Source: Anaerovibrio sp.
GTDB lineage: Bacteria > Bacillota > Negativicutes > Selenomonadales > Selenomonadaceae
Direction: 5' to 3'
Assembly (NCBI RefSeq): GCF_024697385.1
Contig: NZ_JAILFV010000014.1
Location: forward strand, 1 to 39,753
Length of the DNA stretch: 39,753 nucleotides
Positions 23,849 through 33,363 of this stretch are shown piece after piece (the stretch's first letter is position 1; each line of letters starts with the position of its first letter). Under the pieces are notes generated by a model that did not search any database, had not been told where the DNA came from, and saw only the letters and a list, made by a program, of their open reading frames with translations. Both the position numbers and the translations under genes were made by a program.

Positions 23849-25345
23849 ATGGAAAAGACATTAGGAGCATTGGCGGAGCTGGTTGAAGGCGCCGAGATTA
23901 TTGGAAATAGTGATACCTTGATTAAAGATATAGAACATGATTCCAGAAAGGTCACTGAAGGGACCTTGTTCGCCTGCATAGCAGGAGCCCATGTGGATGG
24001 CCATACCTTTATTCCCCAGGCACGGGAGAAAGGTGCAGTGGCAATCATTACCGATAATGAAGATGCACCGATGCCGGCAGGTATGGATGTCCTGCTGGTG
24101 CCTGATCTTTCCAAGGCACTCAAGGTAATTGTGCCATTTTTTTATGATTATCCAGCCAGACGCATGCGGGTAATCGGTATTACCGGGACCAACGGGAAAA
24201 CCTCTATCAGCTATATGATCCGGTCCATGTTGAGGAAAATGGGCTTCAGGGTTGGCCTGATAGGTACTATCCAGATAATGATTGAGGATGAGGTTCTTCC
24301 AATCCATAATACTACCCCTGATGTGGTTGAGCTCCAGGCTACCATTAACAGGATGCTGGAAAATAACATGGATTATGTGGTCATGGAGGTTTCTTCCCAT
24401 GCTCTCGACCAGGATCGTGTAGCCGGGGTTGAATTTGATACTGTGGTCTTTACCAATCTCACCCAGGATCACCTCGATTACCATAAAACCTTTGAAAATT
24501 ACCGGTCGGCCAAGGCGAAGCTGTTTGACAGTGTCAGCCGCAGGGACAATGTAAAAAATGGCAAGACTGCGGTGGTTAATATTGATGATGAGGCCGGCAG
24601 GGTTATGCTTGAGCATGCTGATTGCCGACATATAACCTATGGTATAGACAATGATGCGGTACTTCGTGCCGAGAATATCCAGGTGCTTGCTGATGGGACT
24701 CGTTTTGATATAAGGCACCAGTTTGGCACCCTGCCATTGGACCTGAAAATTACGGGTATTTTTAATGTTTACAATGTTATGGCAGCTGTTGGTGCGGCAT
24801 TGGCTGAGGGGATACCTGTTCCTGTTATCAAGGCAGCCATGGAGGAGTTTACCGGGGTGCCTGGGCGCTTTGAGCTGGTAAGGGGCGGACAGGATTTTGC
24901 TGTTATCGTTGATTATGCTCATACTCCTGACGGTTTGGAGAATATTCTTCATACTGCCCGTAAGATTTGTGATAACCGTATCATAACGGTCTTTGGCTGT
25001 GGTGGTGATCGTGATAGAACCAAGCGGCCTATTATGGGGCGTATTGCAGCGGAGCTTTCTGATGTTATTGTGGCTACCTCGGACAATCCACGGACAGAGG
25101 ATCCAGCTTTTATTTTGGGCCAGGTGGTAGAAGGTGTGGAGCAGGCAGCCGGAGATAAGGAGCATGAAGCAATTATCGATCGCCGTGAGGCTATCTTCCA
25201 TGCCGTGAATATAGCGAAAAAGGGTGATATTGTTGTTATTGCCGGCAAGGGTCATGAGGATTACCAGATACTTAAGGACAAAACGATTCATTTTGACGAT
25301 AAAGAAGTAGCCATGGAAGCTATTAAAGGAAAAATAGGTGAATGA
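23849..25345 (+). CDS. murE: UDP-MurNAc-tripeptide synthetase MurE
   Basis: A 498-residue Mur ligase that adds the third amino acid to UDP-MurNAc-L-Ala-D-Glu. It has the ATP site GITGTNGKTSISYMI (about 110-124), a central domain with TPDVVELQ and EVSSHALDQDR (carbamylated-Lys region), and C-terminal ATSDNPRTEDP. DNPR is the motif associated with meso-diaminopimelate specificity, so the peptidoglycan is probably DAP type. ATG 23849 follows AGGAGGG (23837-23843); an upstream in-frame ATG at 23825 lacks a ribosome binding site. It overlaps murF by four bases. Confidence 0.95.
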   Translation: MEKTLGALAELVEGAEIIGNSDTLIKDIEHDSRKVTEGTLFACIAGAHVDGHTFIPQAREKGAVAIITDNEDAPMPAGMDVLLVPDLSKALKVIVPFFYDYPARRMRVIGITGTNGKTSISYMIRSMLRKMGFRVGLIGTIQIMIEDEVLPIHNTTPDVVELQATINRMLENNMDYVVMEVSSHALDQDRVAGVEFDTVVFTNLTQDHLDYHKTFENYRSAKAKLFDSVSRRDNVKNGKTAVVNIDDEAGRVMLEHADCRHITYGIDNDAVLRAENIQVLADGTRFDIRHQFGTLPLDLKITGIFNVYNVMAAVGAALAEGIPVPVIKAAMEEFTGVPGRFELVRGGQDFAVIVDYAHTPDGLENILHTARKICDNRIITVFGCGGDRDRTKRPIMGRIAAELSDVIVATSDNPRTEDPAFILGQVVEGVEQAAGDKEHEAIIDRREAIFHAVNIAKKGDIVVIAGKGHEDYQILKDKTIHFDDKEVAMEAIKGKIGE

Positions 25346-26724
25346 GTATGCCACAATTTTCTTTGGATGATATAAAAAATGCCCTGGGGGAGATAACTGT
25401 ATTGGAGCAGGGAGCGACCTGTTTTTCTGATGTTATTACCGATACCAGGAAAATTATTCCCGGAGCCTTGTTTGTTGCCCTAAAGGGTGAACGCTTCAAC
25501 GGTGAGGAGTTCGTTGGAGATGCCCTGAAAAAAGGTGCCGGTGGGGTCCTGGTCAGCAGTGAATATAATACAGCTGATACCTATGGGGGGACTGTAATCA
25601 AGGCTGCATGTGATACGCAGACTGCGCTGCAGAAGCTGGCGCATTTTTGGCGTATGAAATTTGATATACCAGTACTGGTAATCACAGGCTCCAACGGAAA
25701 AACCACCACAAAGGACCTGACAGCTGGGGTTTTATCGGCTGCCTTTCCGGTTTTGAAGACCCAGGGGAATTTTAACAATGAGATAGGTCTTCCCCTGACA
25801 CTGCTCAATATGAATGAAAGCCATCGGGCAGCAGTAGTGGAGATAGGTATGCGTGGTTTGGGACAGATTGCGTCCCTGGCACCTATTGCTGCTCCTACCA
25901 TTGGCATAGTGACCAATGTGGGTGAAACCCATATGGAGCTTCTGGGGTCCATGGAGAATATCGCCAAGGCCAAGGGCGAGCTGGTAGAGGCTGTTCCTGC
26001 CGGAGGGACTGTTATTTTAAATAATGATAACGAATATACCGCAGCTATGGCTGCCAAATGCAGGGATGGAGTAAGGGTCATCACATTTGGTATTGACAGG
26101 GATGCTGACATAAAGGCCATGGATATTTCCAGTGATGAGTCAGAGACCTGTTTTAAATGCCGTCTGGGTAATGATGGCCCTGTTGCTGATCTTGTGCTAC
26201 CAATGGTTGGGCGTCACAATGTTTCCAATGCACTTGCTGCTATTGCGGCAGGATATGCTTTGGGGCTGGATGCAGACAAAATCAAGGCGGGACTGGCAGC
26301 TGTTCAGATGACCGGAATGCGTTTTGAGACTAAAAAGCTTGGTGAATATAATATTATCAATGATGCCTATAATGCCAGCCCAATGTCCATGGAGGCAGCT
26401 ATCAAGACCATGTCTGAGGTTGCCAGGGGCCGATGTGTGGCTGTCCTGGGAGACATGCTTGAGCTGGGGGATCTGGCTGTTGCTGCCCACCGGAAGGTTG
26501 GCAGACAGGTAGCGGAAAGTGGTGCTGCTGCCCTGATAGCTTTTGGACCTATGGGGCAGGAAATAGCCAATGGTGCCTTGTCAGCCGGCATGAAGGAGGT
26601 TGTTCATGTGAACAGCCACCATGAGGCTGCCCGTAAGCTCAAGGAAATCCTTGAGCCTGGTGATACTGTTCTTTTCAAGGGGTCACGGGGCATGAAAATG
26701 GAAGAAATAATAGATTTGCTGTAA
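25342..26724 (+). CDS. murF: UDP-MurNAc-tripeptide--D-Ala-D-Ala ligase MurF
   Basis: A 460-residue Mur ligase that adds D-Ala-D-Ala to the tripeptide. Visible are VITGSNGKTTTKDLT (P-loop), TQGNFNNEIGLPLTLL, EIGMRGLGQI (MurF signature), VTNVGETHMELLGS and NDAYNASPMSMEAA. The ATGA overlap with murE (25342-25345) indicates translational coupling; ATG 25348 is an alternative. mraY follows directly. Confidence 0.96.
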   Translation: MSMPQFSLDDIKNALGEITVLEQGATCFSDVITDTRKIIPGALFVALKGERFNGEEFVGDALKKGAGGVLVSSEYNTADTYGGTVIKAACDTQTALQKLAHFWRMKFDIPVLVITGSNGKTTTKDLTAGVLSAAFPVLKTQGNFNNEIGLPLTLLNMNESHRAAVVEIGMRGLGQIASLAPIAAPTIGIVTNVGETHMELLGSMENIAKAKGELVEAVPAGGTVILNNDNEYTAAMAAKCRDGVRVITFGIDRDADIKAMDISSDESETCFKCRLGNDGPVADLVLPMVGRHNVSNALAAIAAGYALGLDADKIKAGLAAVQMTGMRFETKKLGEYNIINDAYNASPMSMEAAIKTMSEVARGRCVAVLGDMLELGDLAVAAHRKVGRQVAESGAAALIAFGPMGQEIANGALSAGMKEVVHVNSHHEAARKLKEILEPGDTVLFKGSRGMKMEEIIDLL

Positions 26725-26743
26725 TATGGAGGCTTTTTTAGGA

Positions 26744-27733
26744 ATGGGTTTGGAATTTACATTAGCGGGTGTTGATATAGCTTTGCCTATGAATGCGCTC
26801 TTTGCATTGGCTTTGGGGTTTATTCTGGTCCTGGGAGCCGGCCCGGTGCTGATTCCCCAGCTTCACAGACTGAAATTCGGTCAGAGCATTCGGGAGGAAG
26901 GCCCCCAGAGTCATCAGGCCAAAAGCGGTACTCCTACCATGGGTGGTTTGATGATAATCCTGGGTCTGGTCCTGGCAACCTTGGTTTTTGCCCAATGGAC
27001 GCTGGAATTGTTTTTGGCCTTGTTTGTGGTGGTAGGGCACTTTATTCTGGGCTTTATTGATGACTACATCAAGGTTGTAAAGAAACAGAATCTTGGGCTC
27101 AAGGCCCGCCAGAAGTTTCTGGGACAGCTTATAATTGCTGTTTTGGTGGCGGTTTATGGGGGCCTGCAGAATGATTTATGGATTCCCTTCTGCGAAAATA
27201 TTGATTTGGGATTTCTGTTTTACTTTTTACTTGTTTTTGTTATGGTGGGAACCACCAATGCGGTTAACCTGACGGATGGCTTGGATGGCCTGGCATCCGG
27301 CACTGTTGCCGTGGCGGCCTTTTTTTACATGCTGGTCTGTGCAGCCATGGGAAAGCCCGAACTGGCCGTGCTTTCAGCTGCTACAGTTGGAGCATGTCTG
27401 GGGTTCCTGAAATTTAATTATCATCCGGCAAAAATATTTATGGGTGATACCGGCTCATTGGCACTGGGTGGTGTCATGGCAGCCGTTGGTATTCTTACAC
27501 ATACCGAAATCCTATTGGCTGTAATAGGTTTTGTGTTTGTTTGTGAAGCATTATCGGTGATAATTCAGGTTATATCCTTCCAGAGTACCGGCAAGAGAGT
27601 CTTTTTGATGAGTCCTGTTCATCATCATTTTGAATTGAAGGGCTGGTCAGAAACAAAGGTTGTATGGGTATTTTGGACTGTCGGTTTCATAGCGGGAGTG
27701 GCAGGATTAGCACTGTTTGTTTTAGGTGCCTGA
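26744..27733 (+). CDS. mraY: Phospho-MurNAc-pentapeptide transferase MraY
   Basis: A 329-residue integral membrane enzyme with about ten helices that makes lipid I from UDP-MurNAc-pentapeptide and undecaprenyl phosphate. Catalytic blocks are FIDDYIKVVKKQNLGLKARQK (split: FIDDYIKVVKK, NLGLKARQK), NAVNLTDGLDGLA, FMGDTGSLALGG and the HHHFELKGWSE loop. ATG 26744 is used because GGAGG lies at 26728-26732; ATG 26726, two bases after the murF stop, would add six residues and has no ribosome binding site. Confidence 0.96.
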   Translation: MGLEFTLAGVDIALPMNALFALALGFILVLGAGPVLIPQLHRLKFGQSIREEGPQSHQAKSGTPTMGGLMIILGLVLATLVFAQWTLELFLALFVVVGHFILGFIDDYIKVVKKQNLGLKARQKFLGQLIIAVLVAVYGGLQNDLWIPFCENIDLGFLFYFLLVFVMVGTTNAVNLTDGLDGLASGTVAVAAFFYMLVCAAMGKPELAVLSAATVGACLGFLKFNYHPAKIFMGDTGSLALGGVMAAVGILTHTEILLAVIGFVFVCEALSVIIQVISFQSTGKRVFLMSPVHHHFELKGWSETKVVWVFWTVGFIAGVAGLALFVLGA

Positions 27734-27760
27734 ATTTACAATTTGTAGGAGATGAATGGT

Positions 27761-29128
27761 ATGGATTTTATGGGTAAAAAGGTTTTGGTTATAGGTGTAG
27801 GTATAAGTGGTAATGCTGTAGCCAAAATAGCAAAAAAAATGGGAGCAGATGTGACCTTGAGTGACTCCAAGGCTGAAGCAGATATAACTTATGATTTACA
27901 GGAGCTTCGTGATGCCGGGGTCAAGCTGGTTTTTGGAAAGCAGGACAGCACTCAGCTGGAGGGAGTTGATCTGGTGATCCTGTCGCCTGCTGTGCCGGTG
28001 CGGATTCCTTTGGTACAGGAGGCATATAAAAGAAACATACCTGTTACCAGCGAGGTGGAGGTGGCCTATGAACTGGCCAAGTCACCTATTTTTGCTGTTA
28101 CAGGAACTAATGGCAAGACTACTACTGTAACACTGCTTGGGCAGCTGATGCGCACCAGATATCCAAATGCCGGGGTAGGAGGAAATATTGGTATTCCCCT
28201 TTGTGAGGAGGCGCTGAAGGCTGGTGAGAACAGCTGTGTTGTAGCGGAGATTTCCAGCTATCAGATGGAGGCATCCACCAAGTTCAGACCTCATGTGGCT
28301 GTGGAGCTGAATGTCACCCCGGACCATGTAGTTCGTCACGGAAGCCTGGAGGTTTATCAGCAGATGAAGGAAAAGATGTTTGCCAATCAGGATTCCAGTG
28401 ATTATTTGGTCCTTAACTACGATAATGACAAGACCAGGGATATGGCAAACAGGGCTAAAAGCCGGGTGTTTTTCTTCAGCCGCAAGGAAGTCCTCAAGGA
28501 AGGTGCCTTTCTCAATGATGGATGGTTGACTATTGCATGGCAGGGACAGACCTGTAAATTGTGCCGTGCTGATGAACTGAAAATCAAGGGCGGACATAAT
28601 GTGGAAAATGCCTTGGCAGCTGCTGCAGCAGCCTTTTTGGGAGGCGTGAGAATTCCAAAAATCACTGAGACACTGAAGGCCTTTGAACCGGTAGAGCATC
28701 GTATAGAGCCTGTAGCTACGGTTAATGGCGTTCCATATTACAATGATTCCAAGGCGACCAACACTGATTCTTCCATAAAGGCCCTGGACAGCTTTGATGG
28801 TCATCTCATACTGATAGCCGGTGGTGATGACAAGCATACTGATTTGAGTGAATTCATGGCGCTGGTAAAGGAAAAGGTTGATGAGCTTATCCTGGTTGGG
28901 GATGCTACTGAGAGATTTAAGCAGGAAGCTCTTGCTGCAGGGTATCCTCAGGAGCATATCCATGAGGCCGGATATTCCATGGAAAAGGCTGTGGAAATTG
29001 CCCATGAGATTTCAGGCATACCTCAGATTGTTCTTCTTTCACCTGCATGTGCATCCTTTGATATGTACACCGGGTATGAAGAACGCGGTAGAGATTTTAA
29101 ACATTTGGTAAAGGAATTGCTTAAATGA
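27761..29128 (+). CDS. murD: UDP-MurNAc-L-alanine--D-glutamate ligase MurD
   Basis: A 455-residue Mur ligase with an N-terminal Rossmann domain (KKVLVIGVGISGNAVAKI), ATP site FAVTGTNGKTTTVTLLG, EISSYQMEAS and C-terminal NDSKATNTDSSIKAL, the MurD-specific block. It adds D-Glu to UDP-MurNAc-L-Ala. ATG 27761 has AGGAG (27747-27751) at correct spacing; ATG 27752 lies directly on the site. It overlaps murG by four bases. ftsW, usual between murD and murG in this cluster, is not present. Confidence 0.95.
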   Translation: MDFMGKKVLVIGVGISGNAVAKIAKKMGADVTLSDSKAEADITYDLQELRDAGVKLVFGKQDSTQLEGVDLVILSPAVPVRIPLVQEAYKRNIPVTSEVEVAYELAKSPIFAVTGTNGKTTTVTLLGQLMRTRYPNAGVGGNIGIPLCEEALKAGENSCVVAEISSYQMEASTKFRPHVAVELNVTPDHVVRHGSLEVYQQMKEKMFANQDSSDYLVLNYDNDKTRDMANRAKSRVFFFSRKEVLKEGAFLNDGWLTIAWQGQTCKLCRADELKIKGGHNVENALAAAAAAFLGGVRIPKITETLKAFEPVEHRIEPVATVNGVPYYNDSKATNTDSSIKALDSFDGHLILIAGGDDKHTDLSEFMALVKEKVDELILVGDATERFKQEALAAGYPQEHIHEAGYSMEKAVEIAHEISGIPQIVLLSPACASFDMYTGYEERGRDFKHLVKELLK

Positions 29129-30243
29129 GAATAATAGTATCTGGTGGTGGCACCGGAGGTCATATCTATCCTGCCATAACCATTATACGGATGTTGAAAA
29201 AGAGAATAGATAATCTGGAGATACTTTATGTGGGGACAAGCACCGGCCTGGAAGCGGATATAGTACCCAAGGAAGGTCTTCCCTTTAAAACAGTTGATCT
29301 TCAGGGCTTTAAGCGCAGTCTGAGTCCGGTCAACCTCATACGGGTGCTGAAGGCTGTTCGGGGAGTTTTTAAGGCTGCAGGTATTGTAAGGTCATATAAG
29401 CCGGATGTGGTAATTGGGACCGGAGGCTATGTATGTGGCCCGGTATTAATGGCTGCCAGTCTCATGGGTATTCCTACCCTTATTCAGGAACAGAATGTTG
29501 TTCCCGGGATTACCAACAAGATTTTGTCCCATTTCGTTTCGCGGATTGCTACCGGAGCTATTGAGGCCAATAAATTTTTCCCTCAGGACAAGGTGGTATT
29601 TACCGGTAATCCAATTCGCGATGAGGTGATTAATACCGAGCGCCGTCCGGGTTATGAAGCCTTTGGGTTGGATCCGGAGAAAAAAACACTTCTGGTTTCC
29701 GGTGGAAGCCGGGGAGCCCGCAGTATTAACCGTGCCATGGTGGGAGTGCTGAAGCATTTTGCCGGCAGTCAGGTGGTACAGATTCTCCATGCAACCGGCA
29801 AGGGGGAATATGATGATATACTTCAGCGGATTGCCGATGCCGGGGTGGATCTGAACAAGTGGAATAATATCAAGGTTTTTCCTTATTTGTATAACATGCC
29901 TCAGGCTATGGCAGTGGCGGATTTGGCTGTGTTCAGGGCCGGGGCCACGGGATTGGCTGAATTGACAGCCAAGGGGATTCCGGCAGTATTGATACCTTAT
30001 CCTTATGCTGCTGAAAATCATCAGGAATTCAATGCCAGGGCTGTAGAAAAGGCAGGTGCCGCTCAGGTCATTTTGAACAGTGACCTGAATTCTGATATAC
30101 TGATTGCAGCCATAGAGAAAATGTTATTCAACAATCAGGTCCTGCATGATATGTCAGTGGCCAGCCGCAGTCTGGGACGGCCGGAAGCTGCCGGGGTCAT
30201 TGCGGATATTATCATGGAATTGGCCAATAAGAAAAAGAATTAA
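29125..30243 (+). CDS. murG: Lipid II synthase, UDP-GlcNAc transferase MurG
   Basis: A 372-residue GT28 glycosyltransferase acting at the inner face of the membrane, converting lipid I to lipid II. It starts MRIIVSGGGTGGHIYPAIT (the Gly-rich membrane/lipid site), has VIGTGGYVCGPVLMAA, TGNPIRDEV, LLVSGGSRGARSIN and FRAGATGLAELTAKGIPAVLIPYPYAAENHQ (split here as AGATGLAELTAKGIP and PYPYAAENHQ) for UDP-GlcNAc. ATGA overlap with murD shows coupling. Confidence 0.96.
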   Translation: MRIIVSGGGTGGHIYPAITIIRMLKKRIDNLEILYVGTSTGLEADIVPKEGLPFKTVDLQGFKRSLSPVNLIRVLKAVRGVFKAAGIVRSYKPDVVIGTGGYVCGPVLMAASLMGIPTLIQEQNVVPGITNKILSHFVSRIATGAIEANKFFPQDKVVFTGNPIRDEVINTERRPGYEAFGLDPEKKTLLVSGGSRGARSINRAMVGVLKHFAGSQVVQILHATGKGEYDDILQRIADAGVDLNKWNNIKVFPYLYNMPQAMAVADLAVFRAGATGLAELTAKGIPAVLIPYPYAAENHQEFNARAVEKAGAAQVILNSDLNSDILIAAIEKMLFNNQVLHDMSVASRSLGRPEAAGVIADIIMELANKKKN

Positions 30244-30262
30244 TTTGAAGGGAAGTATCATA

Positions 30263-31630
30263 GTGCTTAATGGCATTCATAAGGTTCATTTTATAGGAAT
30301 TGGCGGCGCAGGCATGAGTGCGTTGGCCAAAATTTTGGTGGAAAAGGGATATGCTGTTTCAGGCTCTGATATGAAGGAATCCGTTATGACCGGAACCCTG
30401 CGGGAATTAGGGGCCAGGATTTTCATTGGTCACAGGGCCGAAAATGTTGATGGAGCAGAGGCAATTGTGGTTTCCAGTGCAATCAGGGAGGATAATCCTG
30501 AAGTCCGGGAGGCTGAAAGGTTGGGGCTGAAAAGACTGCACCGTTCCGATGTTAATGCGTTTCTGATCAATAATTCCAAGGGTATTGCAGTGGCAGGTGC
30601 CCACGGTAAGACAACCACTACGGCTATGCTGGGCGTGTCACTGGATTATGAGGGCGTGTCTCCAAGCATTATTATTGGTGGCGAGGTGGATTATCTCGGC
30701 AGTAATGCCAAGCTGGGGAAAAGTGAATACCTGGTTTCAGAGGCGGATGAAAGCGATGGTACTTTTCTGAAATATTATCCATACATAGGTGTGGTTACCA
30801 ATATAGAAAATGATCATATGGACCATTATGGTTCCATGGAAAATATAATAAAGGCTTTTCAGCAGTTCATGAATCAAATTCGGGAAGATGGCTGCGCTGT
30901 GGTCTGCTTTGACAATGAAAATATCAGGAATTTGGCCGATAAAGTAAAGTGTCGGGTAGTATCATACGGAATAGATTCAGATGCCGATTATCTGGCCGGG
31001 AATATCACGGCTGATGCCATGGGGACTTCCTTTGATGTCCTTCACAAGGGTGAAAATCTTGGCAGTGTCAAGCTCAATGTACCGGGCAGACATAATGTGC
31101 TCAATGCCATGGCATGTATTGTAACCGGGCTTGTGATGGGGCTGACTGTGAGACATATGGCGGAAGGGCTTACCATGTTCAATGGAGCTAAGCGCCGTTT
31201 TCAGACAAAGGGAAAAGCTAATGGCATATGGGTAGTCGATGATTATGCACATCATCCTACAGAGATTGCCACAACCATCAAGGCAGCAAGACAGACACAG
31301 CCAAAACGGTTGATATGTGCATTTCAGCCACACAGGTACAGCAGGACACAGTTGCTGCAAAAGGAATATGGCAGTTGCTTCGCGGGAGTTGATATATTGA
31401 TTTTGACGGATGTCTATTCTGCCGGGGAGGATCCAATACCGGGAATTGATGGTGAGCTTCTGGTCAAGGAAGTGGCTGAACAGACCGGGCAAGAAACTGT
31501 TTATATCAAGGACAAGGCTGATATAGCCGGCTACCTGAAGTCCATCGCCCGGGAGGGAGACCTGATTATGACAATGGGGGCCGGGGATATTGTAAAATCC
31601 GGTGAGGAACTGGTGGAATTATTAAAATGA
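30263..31630 (+). CDS. murC: UDP-MurNAc--L-alanine ligase MurC
   Basis: A 455-residue Mur ligase with HFIGIGGAGMSALAKIL at the N-terminus, AVAGAHGKTTTTAMLG (P-loop), EADESDGTFLKYYP and VVDDYAHHPTEI, followed by FQPHRYSRT. It loads L-Ala on UDP-MurNAc. GTG 30263 follows GAAGGGAAG (30247-30255); the longer frame upstream lies inside murG. murB, often next, is absent; ddl follows 13 bases later. Confidence 0.95.
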   Translation: MLNGIHKVHFIGIGGAGMSALAKILVEKGYAVSGSDMKESVMTGTLRELGARIFIGHRAENVDGAEAIVVSSAIREDNPEVREAERLGLKRLHRSDVNAFLINNSKGIAVAGAHGKTTTTAMLGVSLDYEGVSPSIIIGGEVDYLGSNAKLGKSEYLVSEADESDGTFLKYYPYIGVVTNIENDHMDHYGSMENIIKAFQQFMNQIREDGCAVVCFDNENIRNLADKVKCRVVSYGIDSDADYLAGNITADAMGTSFDVLHKGENLGSVKLNVPGRHNVLNAMACIVTGLVMGLTVRHMAEGLTMFNGAKRRFQTKGKANGIWVVDDYAHHPTEIATTIKAARQTQPKRLICAFQPHRYSRTQLLQKEYGSCFAGVDILILTDVYSAGEDPIPGIDGELLVKEVAEQTGQETVYIKDKADIAGYLKSIAREGDLIMTMGAGDIVKSGEELVELLK

Positions 31631-31643
31631 AAATAGGAGCTTA

Positions 31644-32588
31644 ATGATGAGCAATAAAATAGTTGTGGTAATGGGTGGTCCATCCAGTGAGGCTGAAGTG
31701 TCACGCCGGAGTGGAAATGCCATATTAAACGCCCTGAAATCAAAAAAATATGATGTGGTAGGGCTGGAGCTTGTGCCGGATACCTTTGTGGATCAGCTTC
31801 GGGAATTGAAACCTGATATCGTGTTTAACGCACTTCATGGTAAGTTTGGTGAAGATGGAATAATTCAGGGCACCCTGGATATGTTGGGGATTCCTTATAC
31901 CAGCTCAGGGGTCCGGGCCTCTGCAGTCACCATGGATAAGGTAGCCACCAAGCATTTCTTCCATGCAGCAGGAGTTCCTACTCCAAAATACCGTACATAT
32001 TTTGTCTTTGAGTACGAACGGCGCAATCTGGTTCAGGAAATTCTCGAGGAGTTTTCTGTTCCGGTAGTAATCAAGGCTTCCTCACAGGGATCGAGTATTG
32101 GTGTAGTTATTGTCAATGCTCCTGAAGAGCTGGATGCTGCCTTGAAAGAGGCTTTTAAGTATGACAGGGAAATATTGGTTGAGGAATTTATTAAGGGCAG
32201 GGAGCTGACAGTGGCCGTCTTCGGAGATGAAGAAAAGCAGGAGGCCCTGCCTATCATTGAAATTACCACGGCTACAGGCTGGTATGATTATGAAAATAAA
32301 TACAAGGTTGGCGGTTCCCAGCATATAATTCCTGCACCTATAGCTGATGAACTTACTCAACAGGTGCAGAAAATAGCCTGCAGGGCCTTTGCGGCCTGCG
32401 GGTGCAGTGGCGTGGCCCGGGTTGATTTTATGCTGAATACTGATGATGACAAACCTTATGCCATAGAGGTGAACACTGTTCCTGGCATGACAGAAACCTC
32501 ATTGGTTCCTGATGCCGGCAGAGCAGCTGGAATTGAATTCCCTGACCTGTGCCAAAAAATATTGCAGTTGGCTGGATTTAAGGAGTAA
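31644..32588 (+). CDS. ddl: D-alanine--D-alanine ligase
   Basis: A 314-residue ATP-grasp ligase making D-Ala-D-Ala for MurF. N-terminal VVMGGPSSEAEVSRRSG, NALHGKFGEDGIIQG, the central VVIKASSQGSSIGVVIV, VEEFIKGRELTVAV and C-terminal RVDFMLNTDDDKPYAIEVNTVPGMT (split: RVDFML, EVNTVPGMT) with metal and ATP residues are all intact. ATG 31644 follows TAGGAGC. ftsQ starts after six bases. Confidence 0.96.
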   Translation: MMSNKIVVVMGGPSSEAEVSRRSGNAILNALKSKKYDVVGLELVPDTFVDQLRELKPDIVFNALHGKFGEDGIIQGTLDMLGIPYTSSGVRASAVTMDKVATKHFFHAAGVPTPKYRTYFVFEYERRNLVQEILEEFSVPVVIKASSQGSSIGVVIVNAPEELDAALKEAFKYDREILVEEFIKGRELTVAVFGDEEKQEALPIIEITTATGWYDYENKYKVGGSQHIIPAPIADELTQQVQKIACRAFAACGCSGVARVDFMLNTDDDKPYAIEVNTVPGMTETSLVPDAGRAAGIEFPDLCQKILQLAGFKE

Positions 32589-32594
32589 TACACA

Positions 32595-33344
32595 TTGGAA
32601 GAAGGAAAGGTAGATACACCGAAGAAAAAAGTAATATCACATAAGGTATTAGTCACTTTGATGAGTGTATTAATTCTGTTTCTGGTGGTGATTACTATAG
32701 CCCTGTCACCTGTTTTTGTATTGAAGCATGTGAAGGTAAGCGGTAATTATTATATATCAGAGGAAGAGGTCTGCCGGATTTCCGGCGTGAACATGGGCGA
32801 AAATCTCTTTCAGCTTAAAATCGATGACATAATGCAGACCATGGTGAAGGATATAAGGATAGAAAGAGCCATTGTCCGGCGTGCCTTCCCAAGTACCCTG
32901 GAGATTCAGGTAGTGGAAAGGGTCCCTTTGGCCATGATTAAATGTGACTACGGATTTTTGGAGCTTGGCCGGGGTGGCGTTATACTGGATGCCCATAGGA
33001 CACTGACTGATATTCCTGTACCGATTATCAGTGGTGTGTCCGTATCCTCGCTTTTTGTGGGAGATACTGTGGAGAATGCGAACATCAATGCCGTCCTGAA
33101 TTTTTTGGATAAGCTTCATCATGAAACTACAGGTAATATTTCAGAAATCAATATCGCTGATACTGACAATGTCACGATTTACATGAGGGGGCCTGTTCAG
33201 CTTAAGCTGGGGAATCTTGACTCTATTGACAGTAAGCAGCAAATAACTGAGAGCGTGAATAAAGAGATAAAACAGGCGAAGTATCCGATTGATTATATAG
33301 ATGCCAGATTTGATGGCTCTTATTCCATCAAGTTCAAGGAATAA
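32595..33344 (+). CDS. ftsQ: Cell division protein FtsQ/DivIB
   Basis: A 249-residue bitopic protein with a short basic cytoplasmic N-terminus, one membrane helix (about 18-38), a POTRA domain (VLKHVKVSGNYYISEEEVCRISGV onwards, about 42-115; split as VKVSGNYYISEEEV) and a beta domain. This is the standard DivIB/FtsQ layout; it scaffolds FtsL and FtsB/DivIC. TTG 32595 is the start, with AGGAG (32581-32585) within the ddl end. DUF881 follows. Confidence 0.9.
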   Translation: MEEGKVDTPKKKVISHKVLVTLMSVLILFLVVITIALSPVFVLKHVKVSGNYYISEEEVCRISGVNMGENLFQLKIDDIMQTMVKDIRIERAIVRRAFPSTLEIQVVERVPLAMIKCDYGFLELGRGGVILDAHRTLTDIPVPIISGVSVSSLFVGDTVENANINAVLNFLDKLHHETTGNISEINIADTDNVTIYMRGPVQLKLGNLDSIDSKQQITESVNKEIKQAKYPIDYIDARFDGSYSIKFKE

Positions 33345-33363
33345 AAGGTGGGGAGGGGAAACT

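Noticed and set aside
23861-25354. A 497-codon frame on the - strand
   Set aside because: It lies wholly antisense to murE, which has all catalytic motifs; the antisense product shows no family features. The same holds for long antisense frames over mmdA, mutB and murD.
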